A stretch of 64,000 nt of DNA from Platynereis dumerilii (lineage: Eukaryota; Annelida; Polychaeta; Phyllodocida; Nereididae): positions 5,030,001 to 5,094,000 of the forward strand of contig JAPTHN010000025.1 of the NCBI GenBank assembly GCA_026936325.1, given 5' to 3'. The translations under genes and the position numbers were made by a program. Each line of letters begins with the position of its first letter. Within the stretch, counting starts at the first letter, position 1. Positions 10,991 to 21,694 of the stretch are shown piece by piece. Below the pieces are notes generated by a model, which was given only the letters and a program-made list of their open reading frames with translations, was not told where the DNA came from and did not search any database.

Positions 10991-13061
10991 TATTCATATG
11001 CTATGCAACATACAGCTTTAATATTTCTCCAGGGCATACACTTCAATCAAAAAATGTCTTTGTCATAGGTCGTAATATTAAATAATTCATAAAATAGCTT
11101 GTTGTCACTTCATTGAGTTTCGAACACAATGAGGTTTCTTATTGATTTGAAATTTGTCAATGTCTATGATTGAATTGAAACCCTGTGAGATGTATAGAGC
11201 TATGAAGTGAAAATTAATCACAAGATTTTTATGACTCCTTTTCTGATTAATGATTTTTTTTTCGTATTATTTTGTTGTTGTTAGTTTTATATTTTTGTGA
11301 TTTGAGAAATGGATTAAAGAGATATTTTCTGAACAAAAATGTAGGCGTATTTATGTGATTTAAAATGAAGGAAGAAATGAGGTAAGAGATAGGAAAAAAA
11401 GAAAGAAAGGAAGAGAAAAAAAGGATAGAGCGACGAATTTATTTAGAAAAGAACGAAAGATAAGAAATTGCAAAAGTTGGACATGAAAAAAAAAAATCTG
11501 CTAATTGAAAAGTCCGCTAATTTAAGAAATTTACTACTACCAAATATTTTACAATATCTCAACAGAAGTACTTCAAACTGATATAAAAGCTTGTAATTCA
11601 ATTTCAAACGACATTTCAATCTCGCCTGATATGGCCGGTCAATTGACAACCAGCACACTCACCCGCTACAGTGCAGTGCGAAACACAAGTTGGAACCCGC
11701 AACTGTATTCAACAGCTTAGCTCAATTGAATGAAGTTGCGAACTGGCCAGTGTGAACAATTTTAAGTAAGAAGTGGCTATTTGAATCAAAAGAAAGCCCA
11801 AGGGTTAGAATATAGGCCTATATAGAATGTACATGAGAATTGGTTGGGACTTAGCCTATTATTTATTGTAGTACGTGGAAGGGAGGGGGGGGGGGAGGTG
11901 GAGCTATTTTTAGTGAACATCCTTTTTTTATTGTTTTAAAAAATTAAAAGGCCCAAACTGAAAGTAGAGTTAAGTTTTTTTTAAGAATTAGACTTTAATA
12001 GCAATAGGTTTATTGGCGAAAGACTTATATAAAGGTGTGACTCGAGATACTCTTTTGAATTAATAAACTTCCATGTTAGCTAATTTAAACACTTTGTATT
12101 ACTAAATACACAATGCCAATAATACCCCTAGGATTCAAATTTAAAATACAATGAAAATGTCATAACTATTGCAAAAATAACCATATAATACTACTATTCA
12201 TAAATACGCTCATTTATAGGCCTATCAATGAAATATCTATCTACATGTAAAATTTATATGCAAAATTACATGTGTATCGAATAGTCTAATTTTGTGGCTT
12301 AAATACTTCTGAGGGCCATTGAGCTAACATTTAAGGGGGCTAATTACTCATCGTACCTTAAATAGTTAATTACAAAATGTCAAATATAAGGCTTAACACG
12401 AAATTTCCCTTTAAACTTCAATAGAGTGTAGCAGGCAAAGCATTATTATTTCGCTGGTTGGATTTGTACTATTCTGGAACTTTTAAAAATGTTTTTGTAC
12501 ATTACTTAACATTTTTACTGAGAGATTTAATTATAGCCTATAATGATGAGTTTAAAAACATGCTATGACGAGGATTTTTGAAGGGAACAGACTAAATTTG
12601 AATTTTTGCCACTTGTACAGATGTTATTTGCAAAAACAAGTTAATAACATATATGTAAAAACATTACAATATTTTTCAAAAAGAAAGTTGGATGATTATC
12701 AGAAGATCGGTTTCGTATTTTGTTATCAGAAATTAGAATATACGATTTACAATATTTCAATTTTCATTGAGAACATATTCAACAAAATAAATCTTGAAAA
12801 CAGTTATCTTGTACAATTGACCTTTCAAAAACTTGGGATGATACACAGTTGGAAATTGTTCCGAAGAATTTGGGCAAAAACTGCAGGTATGAAAAAAAAA
12901 ATTAAATAATGGATTTTTATTTTCTTTGATACTTATCTAATTGGTTATTAAAACGCTGTTACGCTTTTGACAAATAGGTTTGGAATTAAACATTTCACAA
13001 ATATTTGGTAAGAGAAAATGTGAAATCATTTCTTAGTGGGGCAAATGTTTTTACATTGTCC
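10991..13061. other. Unannotated AT-rich stretch with a G12 tract
   Basis: Very AT-rich, with a run of about 12 G near 11885. A 114-codon + strand frame at 12565-12909 has no recognisable motif and is probably chance. Confidence 0.5.
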
Positions 13062-13069
13062 TTTCTATA

Positions 13070-13417
13070 CCCGGGGGGGGGGGGGGGGGTACTCACTCTA
13101 TAAGGGTGAATATAGAGGCGCCGCTGGATGGTAATGGTTTTTTGGCCTTCTTGGATTAAAATGGTTTTGGTTTTTTGACAATTCTGATTAATTTGGTTCT
13201 GGTTTTCGCAACCCCAACATGTTTGGTACCGTTAGAATCGGCTTCAAAAGAGGATTAAACTGGTTTAAAAACAAAGAAGATTAAAGTGGTTTGCAAAAAA
13301 TTTTAGTGAAGGATTAAAATGGTTTGTGGTTTTGGCGGTTTCCGGATTAAAATGGTTTGGTTTTCAAAAATGCTGTGGCGCATCCGTATGCAAAAGTCCG
13401 CGAAGTACCCCCCTGGG
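13070..13417. mobile_element. Non-autonomous DNA transposon (MITE) with 8-bp target duplication
   Basis: The element is 348 bp. It begins CCCGGGGGGG and ends CCCCCCTGGG, which are imperfect terminal inverted repeats with GTACTC/GAGTAC-like continuation inside. It is flanked on both sides by TTTCTATA (13062-13069 and 13418-13425). An 8-bp duplication is typical of hAT-superfamily insertion. The interior has no ORF but repeats GGATTAAAATGGTTTGG-like motifs several times. An 18-bp G run lies at the left end. Confidence 0.8.
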
Positions 13418-13474
13418 TTTCTATACTGACATAGACATATTTTTAAGATAGATTCAGGGGTATTACAATTGAGG

Positions 13475-13572
13475 TTCAGTCAGTCAGTCAGTCAGTCAGT
13501 CAGTCAGTCAGTCAGTCAGTCAGTCAGTCAGTCAGTCAGTCAGTCAGTCAGTCAGTCAGTCAGTCAGTCAGT
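13475..13572. repeat. (CAGT)n microsatellite
   Basis: About 24 nearly perfect CAGT units. Confidence 0.95.
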
Positions 13573-14155
13573 CTCTTTTCCTTCATTTGACACATGGTGC
13601 ATGTTTTCACATGTTTGACAAAATGATGGAAAGTTCTTTCACAAATTCACAGACAATTGAAACATTTTGAAACAATAGTACCAATTGAAACAATAGGGGG
13701 ACAGATTGCCCTTGTTTCTGCACGTGCTGGGCATGCGCAGTGAGTTGAAACCCACGTGCCAAACTGATAATTGTTATTTTTGGGGTTAATGCGATTTTCA
13801 AATGAGTTCCTCTTCAAATATTAATAATTCTGAACTGCAGCCCATAAATGTTCAGAATGGATTATATTATTACTGGTGTACAGGCACAAAATTATGAATG
13901 GTAAACCTGTTTTCACAGGAAACAGGATCTGTTATGTTTCCTTTATGAGCTATGCTCCCACACAGTTATTAATTATACTCCCCTGTAAACATCATAATAT
14001 AAATTTACGCACGGTAAACAATTTTGATAAATGGTTAGACGTTTTGTTTTGATGATTTTACTTGGAAACCTCAATTATATTCAATGCAGAATAGACTCAT
14101 GCCAAAAGAAAGATAACAGACAAGTAAATAAACAGGATCTATTGATAGACAGATG
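13573..14155. other. Unannotated stretch
   Basis: Nothing recognised. Confidence 0.5.
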
Positions 14156-14227
14156 GACAGAGAGACAGAGAGACAGAGAGACAGAGAGACAGAGAGACAG
14201 AGAGACAGAGAGACAGAGAGATAGTCC

Positions 14228-14263
<36 letters not shown>
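14156..14263. repeat. Compound (GAGACAGA)n and (GATA)n microsatellite
   Basis: About eight 8-bp GAGACAGA units are followed by about nine GATA units. The array runs directly into a SINE-like copy at its right. Confidence 0.95.
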
Positions 14264-14400
14264 CGATGATCAGAGCTTTAGCGGACACAGCGATGATTCA
14301 CAGGATGTTTGCTACTCCAGGGTGGCTAAGAAATTGCTGGATTTGAACCCGGGACCCAGCGATTCGAAGATCAGGGCGCTTACCAATCCGCTCAGAGATA
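14264..14400 (-). mobile_element. SINE-like copy with the best-preserved tRNA-like head
   Basis: Read on the minus strand from 14400, the copy starts GAGCGGATTGGTAAGCGCCC (tRNA A-box-like), continues to GGGTCCCGGGTTCAAATCC (B-box-like), then a short body containing the complement of GACACAGCGATGA. It ends in GATCATCGATC and a (TATC)n tail, which is the GATA array on the + strand. This copy fixes the family's orientation and shows its tRNA-derived promoter and tetranucleotide tail. The body is shorter than in other copies. Confidence 0.75.
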
Positions 14401-15890
14401 CAATACAGTCGAAGTTTATTACGATAGATCTATAATATGAGAAATATATAGGGACATATATAAGGAAACTTAACTACCTCGAAGTTATTGCCAAACTACT
14501 TAGGAATTTATGTATTCATTTAGTCTGCCATACAGTCTCAGAAATGAACAGAAATGCATGCCATGATGTAGTGCTGTATTTATTTCATTTTTATGACTAG
14601 CAGAATTATTGACAAATACATTAAAATTTTCTTTTGTGTGATTACAACTCAGGGAGATAGTCGTTAAAGAGAGATGTCAAAAGTTAAGGCTAAATAATTA
14701 ATTGGCCTGTTGAACACTGAGTTAGCATTTAAACTCAGTCTTAAAAGTTTTATGACTCTTCGCAGGACTTAAATAAGGAAATTTATGGATCTGTGACAAT
14801 TCCAATAAAGCAGTTTGTGATATGTGTGCATAAACTGAATTTCAAATAAACGTAACTCAGTTTTAGTTTTTATTGTCCTATACTTGTCGTTCATTATGCA
14901 CTGTTTTCTATTTTCGTTTTCCTGATTAATATTCTAAAGTGTTTTAAAATTACAGAGATTGAATTTGGGGGTTCAATTTTTCATCTATTTTGCATCAGTC
15001 ATTATGGTGCAACAACATGGCAGCACTGTCGTGACTGCACATGACTTCCTGTTTGATCAAAACATTGGCTTGGAGAAAGTACATGTTTCAGAAAAAAGTA
15101 AATTCATATAAAATCAAATTGCTGTCAACTATAAAAAGAACATAAGAACTGTGTATGTGGTCACCGTGGACCAAACCTGTGCAAAGTATACATAGCCTTG
15201 AAACATCTTTGATATTTGATTAACTGCTTCCACAGTTTCAATGTGAGTTGGTAGAAAATTCTGTGTTGACATGGCCTAAGGAGAATTTGTCTTACCTTCT
15301 CTTGTAAAATAGTGTGTTCCAAGTTGTCTCGTTTAACATTACATTTAGGAGATATCCCATGCAATATAGCTGTAGTCCATGAACAATTCCATGCGGATAA
15401 ATGGATGCTCAAATGTTTCAATTATCATTTCATGGGCAAAAAGTCCCTAGTTCTGCCACATATTCTTATGTTCTGATACTGCTTCAAGAGACCCTAAATG
15501 CTAACTTTGAAACTTAGTGCACAGAAACCGGTGACATCACAGCTGAAACTGAGTGCAGAGAAACTTATGACATCTCAGCTGCCTGCAAGGGGCATCTGCT
15601 GTGTGTTTAGTAGGGAGTCCTGTGTTGGCCCCTCTCAGTGAAATTGCATTTGCCTTGGGTTTCACATACTTATCAAAGATTGTGACCCATACATGCAGCA
15701 ATTTTTAGCCATATGTCTCAGATGTACCTGAATTATAAACCTGTGAGACCTGATATGTTTTCATCACTTTGGATGAGAATCCATGCTTCCTCAAGCAGTT
15801 TGGTTGAGGATGTTTATCATTAACCCAATCGCAAAACATCAAACGTCTGTTTCACTTACTCTCAATACACAATGTAAATGCCCATATTAC
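14401..15890. other. Unannotated stretch
   Basis: No gene is supported. An 86-codon minus-strand frame at 15161-15421 with a donor-like CTTAC at about 15291 is too weak to call an exon. Confidence 0.45.
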
Positions 15891-16092
15891 GCATATAAAA
15901 TTACAAGAGAAAGGATAACAAATTGTCTGGTGCATTACAAAGTTTGAGATCCCAGAACCTGACCTGGCAAAGGGCAGAGGAAGTAAGCCAAAACAAACCA
16001 GAGTCAGGTATAAGGAGATGTGAGACTTAGGACTCACTTGTGATTTTAAGGCTTTTAAGGACATCCAACCTACCATTTCCTCCCACACATCA
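15891..16092 (+). repeat. Repeat A, first copy (duplicated inside the inverted-repeat spacer)
   Basis: The segment containing CAAATTGTCTGGTGCATTAC, GAACCTGACCTGGCAAAGGG and GTGAGACTTAGGACTCAC recurs at 19387-19862 in the same orientation with about one difference per ten bases. It shows the empty site for the insertion found in the second copy. Confidence 0.85.
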
Positions 16093-16484
16093 TGTCACAT
16101 CAAGGCTAGGACATCTGAGCCTGAGACAGAGGCATGAGCCTCTGAGACTAGAGGTCATCAAACTGTGGTCTCGAGGCTTCCATCACTGGCCAAAGGCACC
16201 AGAGACCAGGTCCAAGGCTGAAGATTGGGCATCCGAGGCCGTCAAAATGTGGCCTTGAGGCCCGCTTCGAGACCTCCGACACTGGCACACGAGCTATGTA
16301 GTATTGAACTTAGCCCAATACTTTAGGCAGTGCTAGTGACTGACTAATCTTGCGAAGCCAACTTGTGTGGATGAATCCTGATTGACAAAGAATGCAGTCT
16401 ACATATATATATATATATATATATGTATGTGTAGGTCCAGATAATCAGATCACCATATTAAGAATCTTTGTCTTTTACTTTCAG
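16093..16484. other. Short internal duplication and (AT)n tract upstream of the first coding exon
   Basis: Two diverged copies of a GAGGYCRTCAAAMTGTGGYC-type block occur near 16150 and 16235. An (AT)11 tract lies at 16403-16424. A related CTCGGTCTCGG-rich block occurs near 35.7 kb in opposite orientation, suggesting a dispersed repeat. Confidence 0.45.
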
Positions 16485-16699
16485 CGATTTCCCCAGACCT
16501 TCCTATCAGTACCACCGGCGGCGCCACCGTCGACTTCTGCACCACCGCTACCACGACTCCCCACGCCACCCAAGTGACGTCACATACCCCGAGTGTGACG
16601 TCATCCGCACCCCAATTCTGCGTCCAATCAGACAGCGGCACTGCTCAGCGCTCCACACAAGAGGGCGCTTTAGGAGCAATGTTAGTTCTTCAAGCTCAG
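16485..16699 (+). CDS. NR4A: NR4A orphan nuclear receptor, exon 1 of the coding region
   Basis: The exon is bounded by a strong acceptor (TCTTTTACTTTCAG, AG at 16483-16484) and a donor (CAG then GTAGGT). The proposed start is the ATG at 16679, giving M-L-V-L-Q-A-Q up to the donor in phase 0. Vertebrate NR4A proteins begin MPC-I/V-QAQ, and the next exon joins in phase, which is why I choose this frame and start. The frame stays open upstream through a Ser/Thr-rich stretch, so an isoform starting in an earlier exon is possible. The alternative reading is that 16485-16678 is promoter or 5' UTR: it is CpG-rich and holds two CREs and a CCAAT box. The next exon is about 35 kb away, so the link rests on the seven-residue match and the phase. 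Confidence 0.55.
16575..16628 (+). promoter_or_regulatory. Two perfect CREs 21 bp apart plus a CCAAT box
   Basis: TGACGTCA occurs at 16575-16582 and 16596-16603, exactly 21 bp apart (two helical turns). A CCAAT box (GTCCAATCAG) follows at 16624-16628, about 50 bp before the proposed start codon. Perfect CREs are bound by CREB/ATF, and vertebrate NR4A genes are immediate-early genes driven through CREs. The cluster suggests a TATA-less promoter just upstream of the MLVLQAQ codons, or an intragenic enhancer within the exon. Confidence 0.6.
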
Positions 16700-16789
16700 G
16701 TAGGTGGCGTTTTAAATTCAAATTTTTAAATATCAGAAAACTGGACGAAGTCAGTTTACTACTCTTAGTGATTTTATCGTAACTATTAG

Positions 16790-18602
16790 TTAGTCTGGGG
16801 TCCACATCCCAAATTGGGAAAAAGTTTGCCCCCGATTTTTATATAAAGAAATTTGGTGTCGTTGGATAGGTAACAAGTTAAACTTTCAGAATCTGCTAGG
16901 TGTCGCTCTGAGACCATTCGCATAAGGTTGCTATGGCAACCGAAACATAATAAAAGTGGTTATTTTAGTATTTCATCAATATTTTGCAAAATATTGAATA
17001 ATAGGACAACTTTTAATGCTACATTGCCCAAATTTTGGAAATATTTTCAGATTTGGGAGTTTTTTATGACTACATGGTTGTTTTGACAATAAATTTTAAA
17101 AACCTTCCATTTTTGGGTGAAAATAACCTTCAAATACCCCTTTTTCCACTATGTGCTATTTTTCAAACTTTTCAGCTCAACCATATATTATTATATATTC
17201 AATTTTTGTTGTGCATTAGAATGCCCTGGAAGTGGGCTACACATTTGCCATATAATAGCCAAGCCAAGCCTTTGCATTTCTGTTGCAACGGCAACATAAC
17301 ATTATAATTCAAAATTCAAAACGTCCAACTCGAAAGCATGAAATATGACATAACTCAAAGACTAGGGCGCCTATCCTCATGAAATTTGGCAAATTTATGT
17401 AATAATCAATTGTCCATCAGGTAATATAACAATCTGAAAACTTTCTTTTTAAAAAGTTCCATTTTTAGGTGAATTAAACCCATAAATACCCCTTTTTTCC
17501 ACAATTTACTATATTTCCAACACTGCCTATCAAACAAATTTTGATTTTATACTAAATTTTTATTGTGTATTAGGATGCCCTGAGACAAGGCTGAAAATCT
17601 GATATATTGTGGTCAAGCGAAGCTGTTGCATTTCTGTTGCCAAGGCAACATAACATTATAATTCAGAATTCAAAAGGTCCAACTCCCAAGTATAAAATGT
17701 GACATAACACGAAGACCAGTGTATATGTCCTCATGAAATTTGGCAAAAGTGTGTAATAATGAATAGTCCTTCCATGGGTAAAACATTCAGGTGACTGTCA
17801 TTTAAAAAACATTCTATTTTGGGGTAAATATTACCCATAGATAAACTTTTTGAAAGAACATTTTATACTCCAAACCCTGTTGTTCAGCTATTGTATCATG
17901 TATATATCAAATCTATTTTGAGATACACATTGCCCTGAAAGTGGGCTATATATTTGACATATATTGGTTGAGCAAAGAAATTGTATTTCTGTTGCCATGG
18001 CAACAAAACAATATATTTGAAAATTCAAAACTTCAAACTATTAAGCATCAAATATGTCATAACTCAAAAGCTGGTTCATGGATCTTCATGAGATTTGGCA
18101 AGAATATGCAAAAATGTATAATTCAACGGTTTACACACAATTTCTATAACTGTCATATGAAAACATTCCAATACTGGGTGAATTAGACCAAAAAAATCAG
18201 ATGTTTTATAATGACCTAATATGTCTTATAAGACATTGCAAGCTCTTCCAATCAGCCATAATTCATATAATATCAATTTTGTTTTCAGAATCAGAATGCT
18301 TGAAAGTTGGCTATAAATTTGACATTCAAGAGTCAAGCAAAGCCATGGCAACCCAATGTATTTCAAAATAAACAAGTGTTTAACAGAAGCCTGGCATAGT
18401 TTGAAGCTTAGGAAATATCTGTTTGAAATTTTGCAAGTAGGGCCTACATAATGGTATCATTCTGACCAACAATCAGATAATTAAACATTGGAATGACTGT
18501 CATTGGCAAAAACATTTGGTTTTGGGGTGCATGAGACACATAAATGACATAATGTATAAACAATCAGAAGCCTGGGTCCTCATATTATATTTCAGGTCAC
18601 TT
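16790..18602 (+). repeat. Left arm of a large inverted repeat, built of ~354-bp tandem units
   Basis: From TTAGTCTGGGGTCC at 16790 to about 18602 the sequence matches the reverse complement of 21695-23526 with more than about nine bases in ten visibly identical. Within the arm, units of about 354 bp repeat in degenerate form. Landmarks in each unit are a GTTGCCATGGCAAC-like palindrome (16927, 17282, 17636, 17991 and a partial at 18342), an AACATAACATTATAATTC...TTCAAAA block, and a CTCATGAAATTTGGCAA block. Neither arm has a credible ORF. It begins 91 bp after the exon's donor. Confidence 0.9.
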
Positions 18603-19386
18603 TTCCAATTAAGCTGGTGCTTCAAGAATCGAGCCACTTCTCAACAACAGTGTTGAGCCAACCTTCTCTTTGCAAATTTCCCTTGTTTTCATACATGTTG
18701 TCAGTCTGTTTATTGCTTATGGTCAAGAGTGACTTCTCCTTATGGGTGGAGGTAGGTTTGTTCCTATCCCTTTCTTTTATAATAATCCTAATTGATACAG
18801 CACTACACTTTTATGGGCAATCCAAGTGCATTGTATTACAAACTCCATAATTCAATTTGCCTATTTTTTTTATTTGAAGTAATTATAGTCTATCGGGAGC
18901 GAAATATTTGCTCACCAAAGCTTTCAGCCATGTCAAATGGCTTTCTTTGAAGTCATTATCCAGCTCAAGTCACAGATGATAGCACTTGTTGAGCAATAGT
19001 TAGTTTGGTACGGAAAGATGATTGCAGAGAGTAGTCAGCACTGCATCTTGGTTCAAAGCTGGCTTGGTGGACATACTTCTTCCTTGAACCATTCGGACCC
19101 CATTAACATGTAACTCAACAGCGGCATAACAAAGAGGGGGCATATGCCACCCAATCTGTCAGGTGCATCCAAGAAAAAAGTGTAATATATCAACACACAC
19201 AGTACTAAATATATCTGCATGCCCCTCCGCCCCCCCTCCCCAAAATTGTGTGAATCCCAAGTACCACTCTTGTGCTCCCAATGCATTTCTCCACCTCCCC
19301 CACACTCAAGACTCCTAGATATGCATGACCTTGTCATTAGGATTTTCAATAAGAAGTACAGTGGTCCCTGAGGTGTAAGTTATATT

Positions 19387-19862
19387 GCATATTAAGTTAC
19401 AAGAGAAAAGAATACAAATTGTCTGGTGCATTAGACTCAGACTCAGACTCAGATTAATTTCATTTTCCCCAAAAAACAGTTATAGTAAATATATTTAACA
19501 GTACAGTTTTAGAAGTTGGGGCACGGGAGACCTCTCGAAGATAGGTATCGCTGCAGAGAGACCACCCAGTATATTGAAATACAAAAGTTATATGTTAATC
19601 TACATAGAATAAAAAAGGAAAGTTAAACCATTGAAATTATTAAATAAAGAATCGAAAATCGACTAATCACAAGAAATACAAGCACATGTTCGAGAATTTA
19701 TTGCATTACAGAGTGTTGAGATCACAGAACCTGACCTGGCAAAGGGCAGAGGAAGTAAACCAAACCAACCAGAGTCAGGTGTAAGGAGGTGTGAGACTTA
19801 GGACTCACATGTGATGTTAGGGCCTTTAAGGACGTCCAACCTTCCATCTCCTCCCACACAAG
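19387..19862 (+). repeat. Repeat A, second copy, interrupted
   Basis: Matches 15891-16092 in two blocks, 19387-19433 and 19709-19862, separated by an inserted element. The pairing of an empty and a filled site makes the insertion unambiguous. Confidence 0.85.
19434..19701 (-). mobile_element. Short non-LTR retrotransposon 3' fragment or SINE with TSD
   Basis: A 268-bp insertion relative to repeat A's first copy, flanked by TGCATTA at 19427-19433 and 19702-19708. Its low-coordinate end is (GACTCA)3, which on the minus strand reads as a (TGAGTC)n 3' tail after TTAATC. That is the style of short simple-repeat tail seen in CR1/L2-like elements and SINEs that borrow their tails. No ORF. Confidence 0.75.
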
Positions 19863-20251
19863 ACCTTGAAATGGAAATCTAAGAACTAGAGTTTCTGGAC
19901 AGAGACCTGAATGTCACAAAACAACCAGTACGACATGCCATCACTAGAAGAGGAATTTGATCTTTAATCTCTTCACTGGACTTTGCATATTTTATAAACA
20001 ATGTTTGTATTTTTTGTAAAATCTGCAAAGTTGTTTGCATAAAAACTTATATTTATATCCCTGCCTGAGGAGAGAATCAAATAATGAAAATGTGCCTCAC
20101 TGAGAAATCACTGTAATGATCACAAGCCCTGGTAAAACTGATGATGCACAAAGCATACCATAAGCTGGCTTTTCTGTAATATTAGATGCAACAGGATATG
20201 GATAGTTGACAATCTTGAAATTGAAGTCATCCCTTTTGTCATATTCGCGCA

Positions 20252-20276
20252 GCGAAACGGCCAAAGGCCGTTTCGC
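20252..20276. repeat. Perfect 11-bp hairpin
   Basis: GCGAAACGGCC (20252-20262) and GGCCGTTTCGC (20266-20276) pair around an AAA loop. It is GC-rich in an AT-rich setting and resembles the hairpins at 28.0, 30.9 and 31.9 kb in form but not in linker sequence. Confidence 0.85.
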
Positions 20277-20785
20277 AAAGCGAAACTTAGCACAAGAAAG
20301 GTTTCAAAAATCTGTGCAGTGATGGTCTCAAAATCAATGGTCGACAGCAGGAAATTAGGTCAAGTGGGTCCAGCTTCTTATCAATGATTTAGTTTAGAAT
20401 TTAACAAAACATGACATATTCATATTCAAAAGTGTCTTAAAAATTCAATATTCTCCATTAATATTCCCTGTATCTATAATTTTTATGGAATAGTTAATTT
20501 CAAGCCTTGACAAGCTAAATTAAATTATTAGCATGTAATTCATTTCTTTTCAAAACAGACAACAAGAAAACATAACAAAATTAAAGTTGAATAATCTTTG
20601 TCAACTGATGATTATGTAATACTGAGCAATTAATCTACATGCAGATCATGTTATTGTTTTGTTATCACTATTATGTAATATCAACAATCTAGCATAGACT
20701 TAAATTTGGCAACTTTCAGTGTTGTCTTACTATTTAGCTGATTATCTATCAATTCTATTTATCCTTAATCCTATTTATTTGCTAT

Positions 20786-20786
20786 C

Positions 20787-20823
<37 letters not shown>

Positions 20824-20832
20824 GATCTATCG

Positions 20833-20872
<40 letters not shown>

Positions 20873-20880
20873 GTCTATTT
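20786..20880. repeat. (TATC)n microsatellite
   Basis: About 23 units with two CGATC variants. Confidence 0.95.
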
Positions 20881-21226
20881 TTGATCTATTATCTTTCTAA
20901 TAGTTTCTAGTATAAATTTCTCCCTTTTTTCTGTATTTCCATCTTTCAATTTCTTTGAAAAAGTAACATAACTGCCTTTCATACATTGAATATTAAATTA
21001 AATAAATGTAATGAAAGTTATGGTAAAACCATAAATCCTAAAAAAAAAAGCATTTAAGTGCGGCGCGAATTTCATGGCTGTGCCATTTACATATTATAAT
21101 TTAGTGTGGAATTGGTTATCTGGGATTATAATGAGAAGGTCCAAATAAGAAACTTCTTATCAGATTGTGTTTCCTTGGTTATTGAGAGCTCTTATATTTG
21201 TTTCAACTTGTTGCAACCGCTTTTAG

Positions 21227-21468
21227 CTTTTGACCTTCTGGGCATACATTGGAGGGGAGCAGTGTGACCCACCTCCTCCGTGCATACAGATCTGGCTGGA
21301 CAAAGACGGATGTGACCACAACATCTGCACCAAACTTAAACGTGAATATATTTTCAAAAGCAAAAGTCAGATTAATGCAACGTGGCCAGGACTAACAGAA
21401 TGCTATCTTATGGATTTTAGAGATCAATTTGAAAATCATGTACATGTCCTTCAGACACATCCTACAAA
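21227..21468 (+). CDS. Exon-like ORF of unknown function inside the inverted-repeat spacer
   Basis: The frame is open from an acceptor-like CCGCTTTTAG (AG at 21225-21226) to a donor-like ACAAA/GTAAGA at 21468-21469. It encodes about 80 residues beginning LLTFWAYIGG, followed by a Cys/Pro-rich part (EQCDPPPPCIQIWLDKDGC), then HNICTKLKRE and a C-terminal part with Trp, Tyr and Asn-Ala-Thr. The composition is more protein-like than other frames nearby: four Cys, three Trp, no low complexity. I do not recognise the family. It may be an exon of an unknown gene, an exon captured by the foldback element, or chance. It has no ATG near its start, so it would be an internal exon. Confidence 0.3.
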
Positions 21469-21583
21469 GTAAGAAGTTCAAGCATAATCGAAAAAGGCAC
21501 ATGAAGCAAGCTGCATTGGTAAAACCCAAGCACAATTAACATAATTTTTATTAAATTGTGCCAGAAATCTGAAATCTCTGTAA

Positions 21584-21663
21584 AACATGGAAGCAGTTAC
21601 CAGAACATGGAAGCAGCTACCAGAACATGGAAGCAGCTACCAGAACATGGAAGCAGTTACCAG
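21584..21663. repeat. 20-bp tandem repeat, four copies
   Basis: AACATGGAAGCAGYTACCAG occurs four times head to tail with a single C/T difference. It lies just inside the right arm. Confidence 0.95.
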
Positions 21664-21694
21664 CTTTAAAGGAAAGGCTCTGCAACGTTGAATG

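Larger units (their letters stand above)
18603..21694. other. Spacer between the two inverted-repeat arms (~3.1 kb)
   Basis: The loop of the inverted repeat holds a second copy of repeat A with a nested insertion, a GCGAAACGGCC hairpin, a TATC array, an exon-like ORF and a 20-bp tandem repeat, all listed separately. I found no transposase. Confidence 0.8.

Noticed and set aside
12565-12909. 114-codon frame, + strand
   Set aside because: Lys/Asn/Ile/Tyr-rich translation of AT-rich DNA, with no motif or splice context.
14340-14400. A functional tRNA gene on the minus strand
   Set aside because: A- and B-box-like sequences are present, but no cloverleaf with an acceptor stem can be formed; it is the head of a SINE.
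17035-17307. 90-codon frame in the left arm, matched by a 96-codon frame at 23000-23290
   Set aside because: The similarity only reflects the inverted repeat. The differences include changes that do not preserve residues, and other units in the arm do not keep the frame.
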